Source: Christensenella sp. UBA4263
GTDB lineage: Bacteria > Bacillota > Clostridia > Christensenellales > Aristaeellaceae
Reading direction: 5' to 3'
Length of the DNA stretch: 32,623 bases
NCBI GenBank assembly: GCA_002395225.1
Contig: DGWH01000167.1
Location: 2,302-34,924, forward strand
Positions 23,131 to 31,274 of this stretch are shown here, piece by piece; within the stretch, counting starts at the first letter, position 1; every line of letters begins with the position of its first letter. Position numbers and translations under genes: made by a program. Below the pieces are notes generated by a model. The model saw nothing but the letters and a program-made list of their open reading frames with translations. It was not told the DNA's origin and searched no databases.

Positions 23131-23814
23131 TCAATTGGCTGGGGCGTTTGCCTCTTTGGCGGCCTGCTCAAGAATGTTCTTTCTGGCGTGCTGGATGTGG
23201 GTATAGACCAGTTCCTCCGCTTTCTCCGGCTGCCGTGCCAGAATGGCCTCATAAATGGCGGTATGCTCAGCAAGGGACTCACTGGCACGGGAAGGGACGG
23301 AAATGGAGACGCGGCGGTATTTCATGATCTTGCGGTGGAGCGACAGGAGGACATCCTTGAACGTGCCGCTGCCGCAGTTTTCATAGATGATCGCGTGGAA
23401 ACGGCTGTCCATGTTCTTAATGAGGTCCGGTTCCTTGCGCTGCGTGTAGAATTCCTGCAGGTCTAGGGTTTCCTTCAGCTGCCGGATGGCCTCATCGCTC
23501 ATGGACCGGGTGGCTTTGGCGACGGCCATTCCTTCAATTTTCAGGCGGATGTCATAGATGTCGGCAATGTCCTCCGGCAGAATGCCGATAACTCTGGCGC
23601 CTCTGGGGGTCATTTCAATGATATGTTCGGTGGTCAGACGCTTGAGCGCCTCCCGGATGGGGGTGCGGGACACGGCCATTTTTTCGCTGAGCCGGGATTC
23701 GGTCAGAATTTCGCCGCGCTCGTAAACGCCGCTCAGGATATCGGTTTCAAGTGCCTCAAAAACCTGATCTGCCAGAGAGATCATCTGGTGAGGCCGGTTT
23801 ACTTTCACTTCCAT
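23131..23814 (-). CDS. GntR-family transcriptional regulator, FCD (FadR-type) subgroup
   Basis: The 227-residue protein has an N-terminal winged HTH (about 12-78), with LSEKMAVSRTPIREALKRL as the helix-turn-helix core, and an all-helical FCD effector domain (about 85-215). Likely metal ligands are Asp136, His140 (DSRFH), His184 (EHTAI) and His206 (HIQHA). FCD domains typically bind small carboxylates such as citrate or lactate, which suits its position between citrate synthase and isocitrate dehydrogenase. It starts 24 bases after the citrate synthase stop, with GGAGG correctly spaced. It probably controls its own operon through the palindromes near 25241-25283, and perhaps aconitase; this is inference. 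Confidence 0.88.
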   Translation of the reverse strand: MEVKVNRPHQMISLADQVFEALETDILSGVYERGEILTESRLSEKMAVSRTPIREALKRLTTEHIIEMTPRGARVIGILPEDIADIYDIRLKIEGMAVAKATRSMSDEAIRQLKETLDLQEFYTQRKEPDLIKNMDSRFHAIIYENCGSGTFKDVLLSLHRKIMKYRRVSISVPSRASESLAEHTAIYEAILARQPEKAEELVYTHIQHARKNILEQAAKEANAPAN

Positions 23815-23838
23815 ATTTCCTCCGGTACTGCAGGCGGC

Positions 23839-25215
23839 TTACACTTTTGAAAGCCGGCCCTGAGTCAGTTCTTCGATCTTGTCCTCCAGCTCGCGCACGC
23901 TCATGGAGGCAACCCGTCCGCTTGCATAATGCTCGTCGATCCATTCCTTCATCTGGATGACCAGCTCATCCTGCTTGGTGACCATTTCCTCACCTTCCAG
24001 ACGGTAATTGCTGTTGATCCAGTAGGCAATGCCCGCCAGGCCGCTGTTCTGGCCGATCATGACCGTGGGCGGCTTGTTCAGGATCTTCTTCGTATTGAAG
24101 ATGTTGTAGATCTCCTCGTCCTTCATGAGGCCGTCCGCGTGGATGCCTGCCCGGGTCTCATTGAAGGCGCTTCCGACAAAGGGCTGCATGGGCGGAATTT
24201 CGCGGCCGATGACATTCTTGTAGTAGTCGGCGATTTCAGTGATGACGGTCAGGTCCATGCCATCCAGCGAACCGCGCAGGGAGGCGTATTCCATGCACAT
24301 GGCCTCCACCGGCACATTGCCGGTCCGCTCGCCGATGCCCAGCAGGGTGCAGTTGACGGAACTGGCGCCATACAGCCATGCCGTGCTGGCGTTTGATACG
24401 GCCTTGTAGAAATCGTTGTGTCCGTGCCACTCCAGCAGACTGGAATCCACATCCGCATAGTGCTGCAGACCGTAAACGATGCCCGGAACGGACCGGGGCA
24501 GGGCGACCTCCGGATAGGGGACGCCGTATCCCATGGTATCACAGGCGCGGATTCTTACCGGAATGCCGGCCTCATTGCTGAGTTTCATCAGTTCGCAGAC
24601 AAAGGGGACCACGAAGCCATAGAAATCCGCCCGGGTGATGTCCTCCAGATGACACCGGGGCATGACGCCGGCCTCAAAGGCCATGGTGACGGTATCCAGG
24701 TACTTGCGCATGGCCTGGCTGCGGGTCAGCTTCATCTTCTTGAAAATGTGATAGTCACTGCAGCTGACCAGAATGCCGGTTTCCCGGATGCCGAGATCTT
24801 TGACCAGCTTGAAGTCTTCCTTGGAGGCACGGATCCAGGTGGTGATTTCCGGGAAACGGAATCCCAGATCCTGACAGCGCCGGATGGCCTCCCGGTCTTT
24901 TTCCGAATAGGCAAAGAACTCCGTCTGACGAATGATGCCGTAGGGGCCGCCCAGACGGTTCATGAATTTATAGAGATCCACAATCTGATCCACGGTGTAC
25001 GGGTCGATGGCCTGCTGACCGTCGCGGAACGTGGTATCTGTAATCCAGATTTCCTCCGGCATGCTCATGGGAACGCGCCGGTGGTTAAACGGAATCTTCG
25101 GAACGGTTTCATAATCGTAGATATCCCGGTACAGGTTGGGCTTTTCCACATCCTGCAGGGAATACCGATAGTTTTTCTGCTCAAGGAGATTGGTCTTTGA
25201 GGAGATTTCCAGCAT
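23839..25215 (-). CDS. Re-type citrate synthase (isopropylmalate-synthase-like)
   Basis: The 458-residue protein belongs to the DRE-TIM metallolyase family: DTTFRDGQQA (60-69) supplies the DxxxRDG motif, HGHND (264-268) the metal-binding histidines, and LGIGERTGNVP (292-302) the glycine-rich stretch. Overall similarity and length follow the Clostridium kluyveri-type Re-citrate synthase, which condenses acetyl-CoA and oxaloacetate with opposite stereochemistry to common GltA and is oxygen sensitive. Homocitrate or isopropylmalate synthase are alternatives, but the adjacent isocitrate dehydrogenase and divergent aconitase favour citrate. A GTG at 25224 is in frame, but GAGGTG (25228-25223) fits the ATG at 25215. 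It leads the operon citrate synthase, gntR, idh. Confidence 0.85.
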   Translation of the reverse strand: MLEISSKTNLLEQKNYRYSLQDVEKPNLYRDIYDYETVPKIPFNHRRVPMSMPEEIWITDTTFRDGQQAIDPYTVDQIVDLYKFMNRLGGPYGIIRQTEFFAYSEKDREAIRRCQDLGFRFPEITTWIRASKEDFKLVKDLGIRETGILVSCSDYHIFKKMKLTRSQAMRKYLDTVTMAFEAGVMPRCHLEDITRADFYGFVVPFVCELMKLSNEAGIPVRIRACDTMGYGVPYPEVALPRSVPGIVYGLQHYADVDSSLLEWHGHNDFYKAVSNASTAWLYGASSVNCTLLGIGERTGNVPVEAMCMEYASLRGSLDGMDLTVITEIADYYKNVIGREIPPMQPFVGSAFNETRAGIHADGLMKDEEIYNIFNTKKILNKPPTVMIGQNSGLAGIAYWINSNYRLEGEEMVTKQDELVIQMKEWIDEHYASGRVASMSVRELEDKIEELTQGRLSKV

Positions 25216-25240
25216 GATTTTCACCTCGGATACGTATTTC

Positions 25241-25283
25241 TGTATACAAGTATATATTTATATTGATACGGTGTCAATATAAA
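25241..25283. promoter_or_regulatory. Palindromic operator candidates over the citrate synthase promoter
   Basis: TTTATATTGA (25257-25266) and TCAATATAAA (25274-25283) are exact reverse complements around a seven-base centre, overlapping the -35 box and most of the spacer. A second palindrome, TGTATACA (25241-25248), lies next to the -10 box. Sites of this kind fit a dimeric regulator, most simply the GntR protein encoded in the operon. Confidence 0.6.
25249..25277 (-). promoter_or_regulatory. Consensus promoter of the citrate synthase operon
   Basis: On the minus strand TTGACA (25277-25272) and TATACT (25254-25249) are separated by 17 bases. The start of transcription is expected near 25243, just before the ribosome binding site. 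Confidence 0.85.
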
Positions 25284-25405
25284 TTTTCGAATGCCTGACA
25301 CAGAGCCTCTGCCGGGCGTGGACGTGCTCAATCCCTCTTGCGTGCACATTCTTGGCTGTGATACACTGTTGCAGAGGATTTCTGATTCACCGTGCAGGAG
25401 GAGTT

Positions 25406-25647
25406 ATGGGAAGCGGGAACCTAATCTGAACCCGGGAAACAGCGGATTTGCGGAAATGCTGAAATCTGACTACGTGGACAAAACCGGCCTGATTCGTCTC
25501 ATGAATTCCAGACTCGGAACGAAACAGAAATACCTATGCGTCAGCAGACCGCGCAGATTTGGCAAGTCCTATGCCAATAAAAATAAAGAACAGGGCGTTC
25601 GTTTGGTGCATGTTGGAGACAAACTGCTGTATGAAGGGACGATCTAG
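25406..25647 (+). pseudogene. Remnant of an AAA-ATPase-like/PD-(D/E)XK-type protein gene
   Basis: The stretch NPGNSGFAEM...SDYVDKTGLI...CVSRPRRFGKSYA is the N-terminus of the common 'AAA-ATPase-like' family (usually over 500 residues, ending in a nuclease-like domain), with its Walker A equivalent RPRRFGKS. Here the natural ATG (25406, with GGAGGAG upstream) is out of frame with the body and soon meets a stop, and homology ends right after the Walker region; the frame closes at 25647. I read it as a frameshifted, internally deleted relic. 25284-25405 contains no other recognisable gene. Confidence 0.6.
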
Positions 25648-25701
25648 GAAATGGGGATACCGAACGCTGGGAAGGGCCTCGGTGAACGGATCAGACAATT
25701 G

Positions 25702-25917
25702 ACGAGTTTTGAGCGTTTTGAAAGAAGTTTTCCCGAAGTGAGCCAGAAGAAAAAAAGATCTTGTGATTGCGATCAATGAGGCAGTACGGAAGAAAAACGA
25801 GAAAACCGTGACCGGACTGCTTGAGCAGCTGCTTCAACTGGCCGGAGCAGAAGATGAGGCGTATATTCTTCTTTCGGGTGAATGGATGAGCAGGGAAAAA
25901 ACTGGCAGGCAGATAAA
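25702..25917 (+). pseudogene. Decayed ATPase-derived sequence before the split ATPase
   Basis: The bases 25719-25737 repeat exactly 19 bases of the downstream ATPase gene (26818-26836), and here encode LSVLKEVFPK, the counterpart of LSTLKEVFP in that gene, followed at once by a stop. Then comes a frame (AINEAVRKKNEKTVTGLLEQL...) of unknown identity running into the next gene out of frame. It looks like debris of a second copy or a rearranged C-terminus of the same ATPase. Confidence 0.4.
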
Positions 25918-26682
25918 ATGCAGATCAAAAATTTACGGATCGAGAACTATAAACTGTTCCAGAATCTGGAACTTGTGTTTGACGGAAGAAGGACAATCCT
26001 GTTCGGGATAAACGGGTCCGGGAAATCCGCTGCCCTTTCAGCAATCACCCAACTCTTCAGGGTATTTCTGAAACAGATGAATCCGGATCAGTCAAAAGCA
26101 TTTGAATCGCTTCAGGATGAGATGATTCACATTGGCGGTGACCGTCTTGAGATTCAGGCGACCGTCGCTCTTGAGGAGGAATATCTGTTGTCGCGTTTCT
26201 ATAAAAGGACGGTAAAGAATACAAGAACGTCTGAGGCAACCTATCCGAAGGCAGATTATGCGAAATTCAGGGAAAACTTCAGAAAGCTGTATCTTGCGGA
26301 TGAACTGTCGGGAATGCCTGTTTTTGTTTGCTATGGAACCAATCGGGCAGTGCTGGACATTCCGGATCGAATAAGAACAACGCATCAGTACGATCAATTA
26401 TCTGCTTTGGAAAGGGCGGCAGATCCCAAAACGGATTTCCGGGCTTTCTTTGAATGGTTTATGGACCGGGAAGCGGATGAGATTTTGCGAATGAAGGACG
26501 CAGAAGATTATGAATATACGGATCCTGCACTGCAATGTGTCAGAAAAGCGATTGAGTCAGTGATGGGGGACGTGAAGGGGCTGAGGGTCAAAAGATCGCC
26601 TGTACGCATGGTGGTCGATAAAGGCGGAAGAGAGATTCGGGTTGACCTGCTTTCTGAGGGAGAAAAATGTACGCTGGCATGA
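25918..26682 (+). CDS. AAA/ABC-type ATPase, N-terminal half (split gene)
   Basis: This 254-residue half opens with KIxNxR-like KNLRIENYKLFQNLEL and a Walker A GINGSGKS (30-37), and ends with the ABC-signature-like LSEGEK followed by CTLA and a stop. The family is the overcoming-lysogenisation/RecF-like AAA group (AAA_15/AAA_21), often in defence loci. The Walker B half follows in the -1 frame, beginning with the ATG of an ATGA overlap. A one-base deletion near 26680 would explain the break; coupled translation of two chains is the alternative. An in-frame ATG at 25882 exists, but homology begins at 25918. Base composition is more AT-rich than the neighbours, suggesting transfer. Confidence 0.6.
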   Translation: MQIKNLRIENYKLFQNLELVFDGRRTILFGINGSGKSAALSAITQLFRVFLKQMNPDQSKAFESLQDEMIHIGGDRLEIQATVALEEEYLLSRFYKRTVKNTRTSEATYPKADYAKFRENFRKLYLADELSGMPVFVCYGTNRAVLDIPDRIRTTHQYDQLSALERAADPKTDFRAFFEWFMDREADEILRMKDAEDYEYTDPALQCVRKAIESVMGDVKGLRVKRSPVRMVVDKGGREIRVDLLSEGEKCTLA

Positions 26683-27062
26683 TCGGGGATCTGGCCGGAA
26701 GGCTGATCCTTGCCAATCCGGCAATGGAGAATCCGCTGGAAGGCAAAGGCATCGTATTGATTGATGAGATCGAACCGCATATGCATCTATCATGGCAAAG
26801 ACGGATTTTGAGTACGCTGAAAGAAGTTTTCCCGAACATTCAGTTTATCGTTACAACGCATTCACCACAGGTTCTGGGTGAGGCAGATGAGTCGTTTAAA
26901 ATCATCTCTCTTTCACTGGACATGGATGAAAATGGAGTGGGAACAGACCGGATTGAAAGGATGGATGGTTTTGACAGTAATATGATTGCGGGTGTTTTCA
27001 TCAGACATTTGAGAATGCTGAAAATGATGAGGACCATGCCTGATCTTGATAAAAAGACTTAA
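26679..27062 (+). CDS. AAA/ABC-type ATPase, C-terminal half (split gene)
   Basis: The 127-residue half carries Walker B IVLIDEIEPHMH (25-36) and the H-loop TTHSPQVL (59-66), completing the ATPase begun in the previous entry without any missing residues at the joint. Its ATG overlaps the preceding TGA (ATGA, 26679-26682), and a GAGGGAG run at 26656-26662 could serve either this ATG or one at 26667. It ends soon after the ATPase core, shorter than typical relatives. No partner nuclease such as an HNH or TOPRIM protein is found beside it. It may be inactive. Confidence 0.55.
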   Translation: MIGDLAGRLILANPAMENPLEGKGIVLIDEIEPHMHLSWQRRILSTLKEVFPNIQFIVTTHSPQVLGEADESFKIISLSLDMDENGVGTDRIERMDGFDSNMIAGVFIRHLRMLKMMRTMPDLDKKT

Positions 27063-27074
27063 GACAGTGGTTAA

Positions 27075-27103
27075 TTGTTTCTGTGATTTCACAGAGATAC
27101 TTT
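27075..27103 (+). promoter_or_regulatory. Weak promoter with internal palindrome before aconitase
   Basis: TTGTTT (27075-27080) and TACTTT (27098-27103) are spaced by 17 bases. The palindrome TCTGTGA-TT-TCACAGA (27080-27095) lies in the spacer, where a bound protein would block transcription. Confidence 0.4.
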
Positions 27104-27123
27104 TGGAAAGGAAAGTGAAACCG

Positions 27124-29400
27124 ATGCTGAAGCTTTATGATTCAGGGGTTTATCTTCTCAATGGACGTGAAATTGTCACCGATGTGGCAGAGGCGGCAGG
27201 GAAAACCGGAAAGCCGGTTACAAAGGATGAGGCGTCAAAGGGAACCATTGCGTACTCGGTTCTGGCTGCCCATAACCGGAGCGGGGACATGGAGCATCTC
27301 AAAATGCGCTTTGATTCCCTGACCAGCCATGACATCACCTACGTGGGCATCATTCAGACGGCCCGGGCATCCGGCATGCGGGAATTTCCCATGCCCTACG
27401 TGCTGACCAACTGTCACAACAGCCTCTGTGCTGTGGGCGGGACGATTAATGAGGATGACCATATGTTTGCGCTCTCCGCGGCGCACAAATACGGCGGCGT
27501 GTATGTTCCCACGAATATGGCGGTCATTCACTCGTTCAACCGGGAGATGATGGCCGGCTGCGGACGCATGATTCTCGGATCCGATTCCCATACGCGTTAT
27601 GGTGCGCTGGGAACCCTGGGCGTTGGGGAGGGCGGCGGTGAACTGGCCAAGCAGCTGGTGGGCCGCAGCTATGATCTTTCCCGTCCCGGAGTTGTGCTGA
27701 TCTATCTGGACGGGGAGACCCGCCCGGGCGTCGGACCGCAGGACGTGGCCCTGACCATCTGCGGCGCGGTGTATGCCAACGGCTATGTCAAGAACAAGGT
27801 CATGGAATTTGTGGGCCCTGGTGTCGCCAAACTGCCGATTGAATACCGCAACGGCATTGATGTGATGACGACGGAGACGACCTGCTGGTCCTCCATCTGG
27901 GAGACGGATCAGGTGACAGAGGAATACCTGACCATGCACGGCCGTCCGGAGGCGTACAGAGAGATGCGTCCGGCGGATGTGGCCTATTACGATGGCTGCG
28001 TAGTTGTGGATCTCAGTACAGTGGAATCCACCATTGCTCTCCCGATGCATCCCAGCAATATCATCACGATCCGTGAACTGCTGGAAAATCCCGTGGATAT
28101 TCTGCGGGCCTGCCAGGAAAAGGCCAATTCACAGATTGTCGGTGCCAGCATTGACCTGGTGAGCAAGGTGCATGACGGCGGAATCTGGGTGGAACAGGGC
28201 CTGGTGGCCGGCTGTTCCGGCGGCACATTTGACAATATCTGCGCGGTGGCCGATATTCTCCGCGGCCGTTCCATCGGAAACGGCGCCTTTACCATGAGCG
28301 TCTATCCCGGCTCCATGCCGGCCTACCTGCAGCTGCTCCGGAACGGAACCCTGGCCGATATCGCCGGGGCCGGTGTCATCATCCGGGAATGCTTCTGCGG
28401 ACCGTGCTTCGGTGCGGGCGATACGCCGGCAAACGGCGAGTTCTCCATCCGCCACACGACGCGCAATTTCCCGAACCGCGAGGGCAGCAAGCCGGGTGAG
28501 GGACAGATGAGCGCGGTTGCCCTGATGGATGCCCGCTCCATTGCTGCCACGGCCATGAATCACGGCCGGCTGACCCCTGCCACGGATCTTGACATCCGGT
28601 ATACGCAGGTTCCGTACAGCTTTGACGGGTCGGTCTATGAGAAACGCGTGTATTTCGGCTATGGAAAAGCCGAACCGGACCATGCGCTCAGGTTCGGACC
28701 GAACATCAAGGACTGGCCGGAGCAGCCGGCGCTGAGCGAGGATCTTCTGCTTAGGGTGTGCAGCTATATCACGGATCCGGTCACCACGACCGATGAGCTG
28801 ATTCCCTCCGGTGAGGCGTCTTCCTACCGTTCCAATCCCGAACGCCTCAGCGAATTTACCCTGTCCAGAAAAGATCCGGAATACGTGGGACGGAGCAAGG
28901 CAGTTCGCGCCATTGAGCGGGACCGGATTGCCGGAAAAGGTCTGCCTGAAGAGGTGAAGGCGGTATACCAGGCCCTTTCAAAGGTGATGGCCGTGGATCC
29001 CGAGCATACGGACATCGGCAGCACGATTTTCGCCGTCCGGCCGGGAGATGGCTCCGCCCGCGAGCAGGCGGCCAGCTGTCAGCGCGTCCTTGGCGCCTCT
29101 GCCAACCTGGCGAAGGAATACGCGACCAAGCGGTACCGCAGCAACTGCATCAACTGGGGCATGGCGCCGCTCCTGGTGGAAGATGAGCACGCGTTTGCAT
29201 TGGGGGACTGGGTATTTGTCCCGGGCCTGCGGAAAGCGGTGCTTGAGGGAACCCCCGCTTTCACCGCGTATGCGGTCAGGGCGGATGGATCGGTCAGTCC
29301 CTTTACCGTCACCCTGGGTGAGCTGACCTGGGATGAACGGCAGATTATCGCGGACGGATGCCTGATCAACTACTACCGGAATCATCCCGTCACCGAATAA
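27124..29400 (+). CDS. Aconitate hydratase-type enzyme (4Fe-4S hydratase)
   Basis: The 758-residue protein belongs to the aconitase superfamily. The cluster ligands are visible as VAGCSGG (Cys364) and ECFCGPCFG (Cys425, Cys428). Other marks are GSDSHTRYGALGTLGVGEGG (152-171), NFPNREGS (448-455), where the Arg contacts substrate, and a C-terminal swivel domain (about 600-758) with SNCINWGMAPLL. It should convert citrate to isocitrate. It resembles the bacterial 'hydratase' branch in anaerobes rather than AcnA or AcnB. An in-frame upstream ATG at 27046 is rejected because GGAAAGGAAAG sits just before the ATG at 27124, where homology starts. It is divergent from the citrate synthase operon and monocistronic. 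Confidence 0.88.
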   Translation: MLKLYDSGVYLLNGREIVTDVAEAAGKTGKPVTKDEASKGTIAYSVLAAHNRSGDMEHLKMRFDSLTSHDITYVGIIQTARASGMREFPMPYVLTNCHNSLCAVGGTINEDDHMFALSAAHKYGGVYVPTNMAVIHSFNREMMAGCGRMILGSDSHTRYGALGTLGVGEGGGELAKQLVGRSYDLSRPGVVLIYLDGETRPGVGPQDVALTICGAVYANGYVKNKVMEFVGPGVAKLPIEYRNGIDVMTTETTCWSSIWETDQVTEEYLTMHGRPEAYREMRPADVAYYDGCVVVDLSTVESTIALPMHPSNIITIRELLENPVDILRACQEKANSQIVGASIDLVSKVHDGGIWVEQGLVAGCSGGTFDNICAVADILRGRSIGNGAFTMSVYPGSMPAYLQLLRNGTLADIAGAGVIIRECFCGPCFGAGDTPANGEFSIRHTTRNFPNREGSKPGEGQMSAVALMDARSIAATAMNHGRLTPATDLDIRYTQVPYSFDGSVYEKRVYFGYGKAEPDHALRFGPNIKDWPEQPALSEDLLLRVCSYITDPVTTTDELIPSGEASSYRSNPERLSEFTLSRKDPEYVGRSKAVRAIERDRIAGKGLPEEVKAVYQALSKVMAVDPEHTDIGSTIFAVRPGDGSAREQAASCQRVLGASANLAKEYATKRYRSNCINWGMAPLLVEDEHAFALGDWVFVPGLRKAVLEGTPAFTAYAVRADGSVSPFTVTLGELTWDERQIIADGCLINYYRNHPVTE

Positions 29401-29401
29401 A

Positions 29402-29437
29402 CAAAGAGAACGGACCTGCTGTCAGGTCCGTTCTTTT
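29402..29437. terminator. Bidirectional terminator between aconitase and the MATE gene
   Basis: GAACGGACCTG and CAGGTCCGTTC form a perfect 11-pair stem with a four-base loop, extended by A/T pairs and ending in TTCTTTT on the plus strand. Confidence 0.85.
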
Positions 29438-29453
29438 GATGCACCCGGAAAAG

Positions 29454-30800
29454 TCAGATGCGGATGTCCACCCATTTTCCCTGATGGAAGCGATGGGCCA
29501 TGAGGAGGAAACGGGAGGTCTGGTCCGACAGGACGCCGATCCAGACACCGGTCAGCCCGAGCCTGAACACAAAGACGCCGAGAATGGTGACCAGTGTACG
29601 AATCCCCGTCACGCTGATCATGGCGCAGACCAGGGTATAGCGCACATCGCCGGCGGCACGAAGACAGCCGGTGAAGATCACCTGTGAAATCTGAAGCAGG
29701 ATGATGACCGCAATCCACCGGGAAATCATCATGCCCATCTCGATGGTGTGCCGCTGGTTAAAGTACAGGCCGAAATACCATTCACTGCCGAACAGAAGGG
29801 CGGTGGCCAGAATCAGGGAGATGCCAAAGCCGATCCGCTGACAGATGCTGCCATAGGCTTTGGCTTCGTCTTTTCTTAAGGCACCCAGGGATTCGCCGGC
29901 CAGGGCGATGGCGGCCACCTGCATGCCGTCGGCAAAGGAGAAACCCAGGCCCAGCAGGTTCATTCCGATGTTGTGCACGGCAAATTCATCGGTCCCCAGG
30001 CGCGCGGCAATCAGGGCGGTGGCGACAAAGCCGACCCGCATGGCGATGTTTTCAAGGGAGGTAGTGCCGGCCAGGCGCCAGATGGAGGAGACACAGGTGC
30101 GCCGGATCCGCAGGCCGAAGCGGACCAGGCGGGAAAGCTGAATGTAACTGTTTTTGCGGACCAGCGAAAACAGCGCCATGCCGGCGGATACCACGGTCCC
30201 CAGCACCGTGGCAATGGCGGCGCCGCGGACGCCCCAGGCCGGAAAGCCGAAATGTCCTTCAATCAGGAGGTAATTGAAGATGATGTTGACAATGCTGCTG
30301 GCCAGATTGGTGGTCATGGAAAGCCGGGTATTTCCGCTGCCCCGCTGTGCCGCATTGATGACCATGGTAATGACGTTGAAGAGGAGACCGCCCATGATAA
30401 TCTGAAAATACTCGACCGCTGCCTCGTGGGTATCGGCGTTGCTGCCGGCAAGATCCATGATCTGCGGGGTAAATGCGACGAAGAGGACGGAGACCAGCAC
30501 GCAAAGGAGCAGCGTCAGCAGCAGGGAAGTCCATACAATTTCGTGCGCACTCTCCTGATTCTGTTCGCCTTTGCGCCGGGCGACCAGGGCGGAAACCGCC
30601 ACGTTGATCCCGATAAACAGGGTCAGCCCGATAAACTTCGGCTGTGCCGTCAGCCCGGTGGCGGCTACCGCATAACTGCCCAGCTCGGCTACCATCATGG
30701 TATCGATCATTCCGGCAAGCGTCACGAAAAAGCTTTCCATCATCGCCGGCCAGGCGACGGACAGCGCTTTGCGGACCATTTGCCCTTTATTGTGTTCCAT
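29454..30800 (-). CDS. MATE-family efflux transporter
   Basis: The 448-residue integral membrane protein has about twelve helices in two similar halves. Family features include PAMMESFFVTLAGMIDTMMVAELG near the N-terminus, the repeated Q-x-x-F-I-G-x-x-x-x-I-G-I-N segment, and AAQRGSGNTRLSM at the end of the first half, matched by CLRAAGDVRYTL in the second. MATE proteins export drugs or metabolites by H+ or Na+ antiport. The substrate is not predictable. The frame is open to 31001, but homology and a GGAGAAGGAAA site support the ATG at 30800. It has its own consensus promoter and is convergent with aconitase. Confidence 0.9.
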   Translation of the reverse strand: MEHNKGQMVRKALSVAWPAMMESFFVTLAGMIDTMMVAELGSYAVAATGLTAQPKFIGLTLFIGINVAVSALVARRKGEQNQESAHEIVWTSLLLTLLLCVLVSVLFVAFTPQIMDLAGSNADTHEAAVEYFQIIMGGLLFNVITMVINAAQRGSGNTRLSMTTNLASSIVNIIFNYLLIEGHFGFPAWGVRGAAIATVLGTVVSAGMALFSLVRKNSYIQLSRLVRFGLRIRRTCVSSIWRLAGTTSLENIAMRVGFVATALIAARLGTDEFAVHNIGMNLLGLGFSFADGMQVAAIALAGESLGALRKDEAKAYGSICQRIGFGISLILATALLFGSEWYFGLYFNQRHTIEMGMMISRWIAVIILLQISQVIFTGCLRAAGDVRYTLVCAMISVTGIRTLVTILGVFVFRLGLTGVWIGVLSDQTSRFLLMAHRFHQGKWVDIRI

Positions 30801-30836
30801 CTTTTTCCTTCTCCGATTCAAACAAAGAGTATGCGC

Positions 30837-30865
30837 AGAATATCGTTTATGGAGGGGATTGTCAA
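30837..30865 (-). promoter_or_regulatory. Promoter of the MATE gene
   Basis: On the minus strand TTGACA (30865-30860) and TATTCT (30842-30837) with a 17-base spacer. Confidence 0.75.
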
Positions 30866-30994
30866 CCCCTTTTGGAGGTCTCTTTTTTTGGGCCTCAATG
30901 CGCATGGGCGGCCGGAAAAGCCTGTGAGGCCTGGCAAGAAAGGGAGGACTTTTTAGAAAAACTGACGGAAAAAGACGGCCTGATGAAATTGTCG

Positions 30995-31023
30995 TTGACA
31001 ATGAACAGAGAATATGGTAAAAA
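30995..31023 (+). promoter_or_regulatory. Promoter of the pyrC-carB unit
   Basis: A perfect TTGACA (30995-31000) is followed after 17 bases by TAAAAA (31018-31023), a 4/6 match to the -10 consensus. The start would fall near 31030. 30866-30994 shows no gene. Confidence 0.55.
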
Positions 31024-31027
31024 ATAG

Positions 31028-31095
31028 CGCGATAAATCTTTCAGGGGAAATTAAGCTGCCGAAAGAGTACACCCATTTTCGTTCCTGAAATCGCG
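31028..31095 (+). promoter_or_regulatory. Structured leader at the 5' end of the pyrC-carB transcript
   Basis: CGCGA (31028-31032) and TTTCAGG (31039-31045) pair in series with CCTGAAA (31084-31090) and TCGCG (31091-31095), giving a 12-pair stem with a six-base bulge at the predicted 5' end. A CGAAA/TTTCG pairing is possible inside. The rest of the leader (31096-31274) holds a small CGGA/TCCG hairpin followed by TTTT near 31185 and no convincing gene; an ATG frame from 31097 lacks a ribosome binding site. No PyrR-binding loop was recognised. Confidence 0.4.
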
Positions 31096-31274
31096 GATGC
31101 GGTTACCAGATGAGGATGGACCGACAGGGGAAACCCGAGGGACAGAATCAGTGAAGATTGCTCCGGACCTGATCCGTTTTGGGTTCGGGGAACAGACGGT
31201 GATGGCAACAAATAGCGGGCCTGAGGCAAAGCGCGGTTTGCCGGTCATTTGGCCCGGAAGGAGGAATGGAAGAG

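Noticed and set aside
19381..27062. RADAR-like defence pair (adenosine deaminase plus ATPase)
   Set aside because: The two genes are 4 kb apart with metabolic genes between, and the ATPase is far too short and of a different family from RdrA.
25918..27062. Septu-type or OLD-type defence system
   Set aside because: No HNH or TOPRIM partner is present next to the ATPase halves.
27080..27095. CRP-like site (TGTGA...TCACA)
   Set aside because: The half-sites are two bases apart rather than six, and no CRP context is seen; treated as a plain palindrome.
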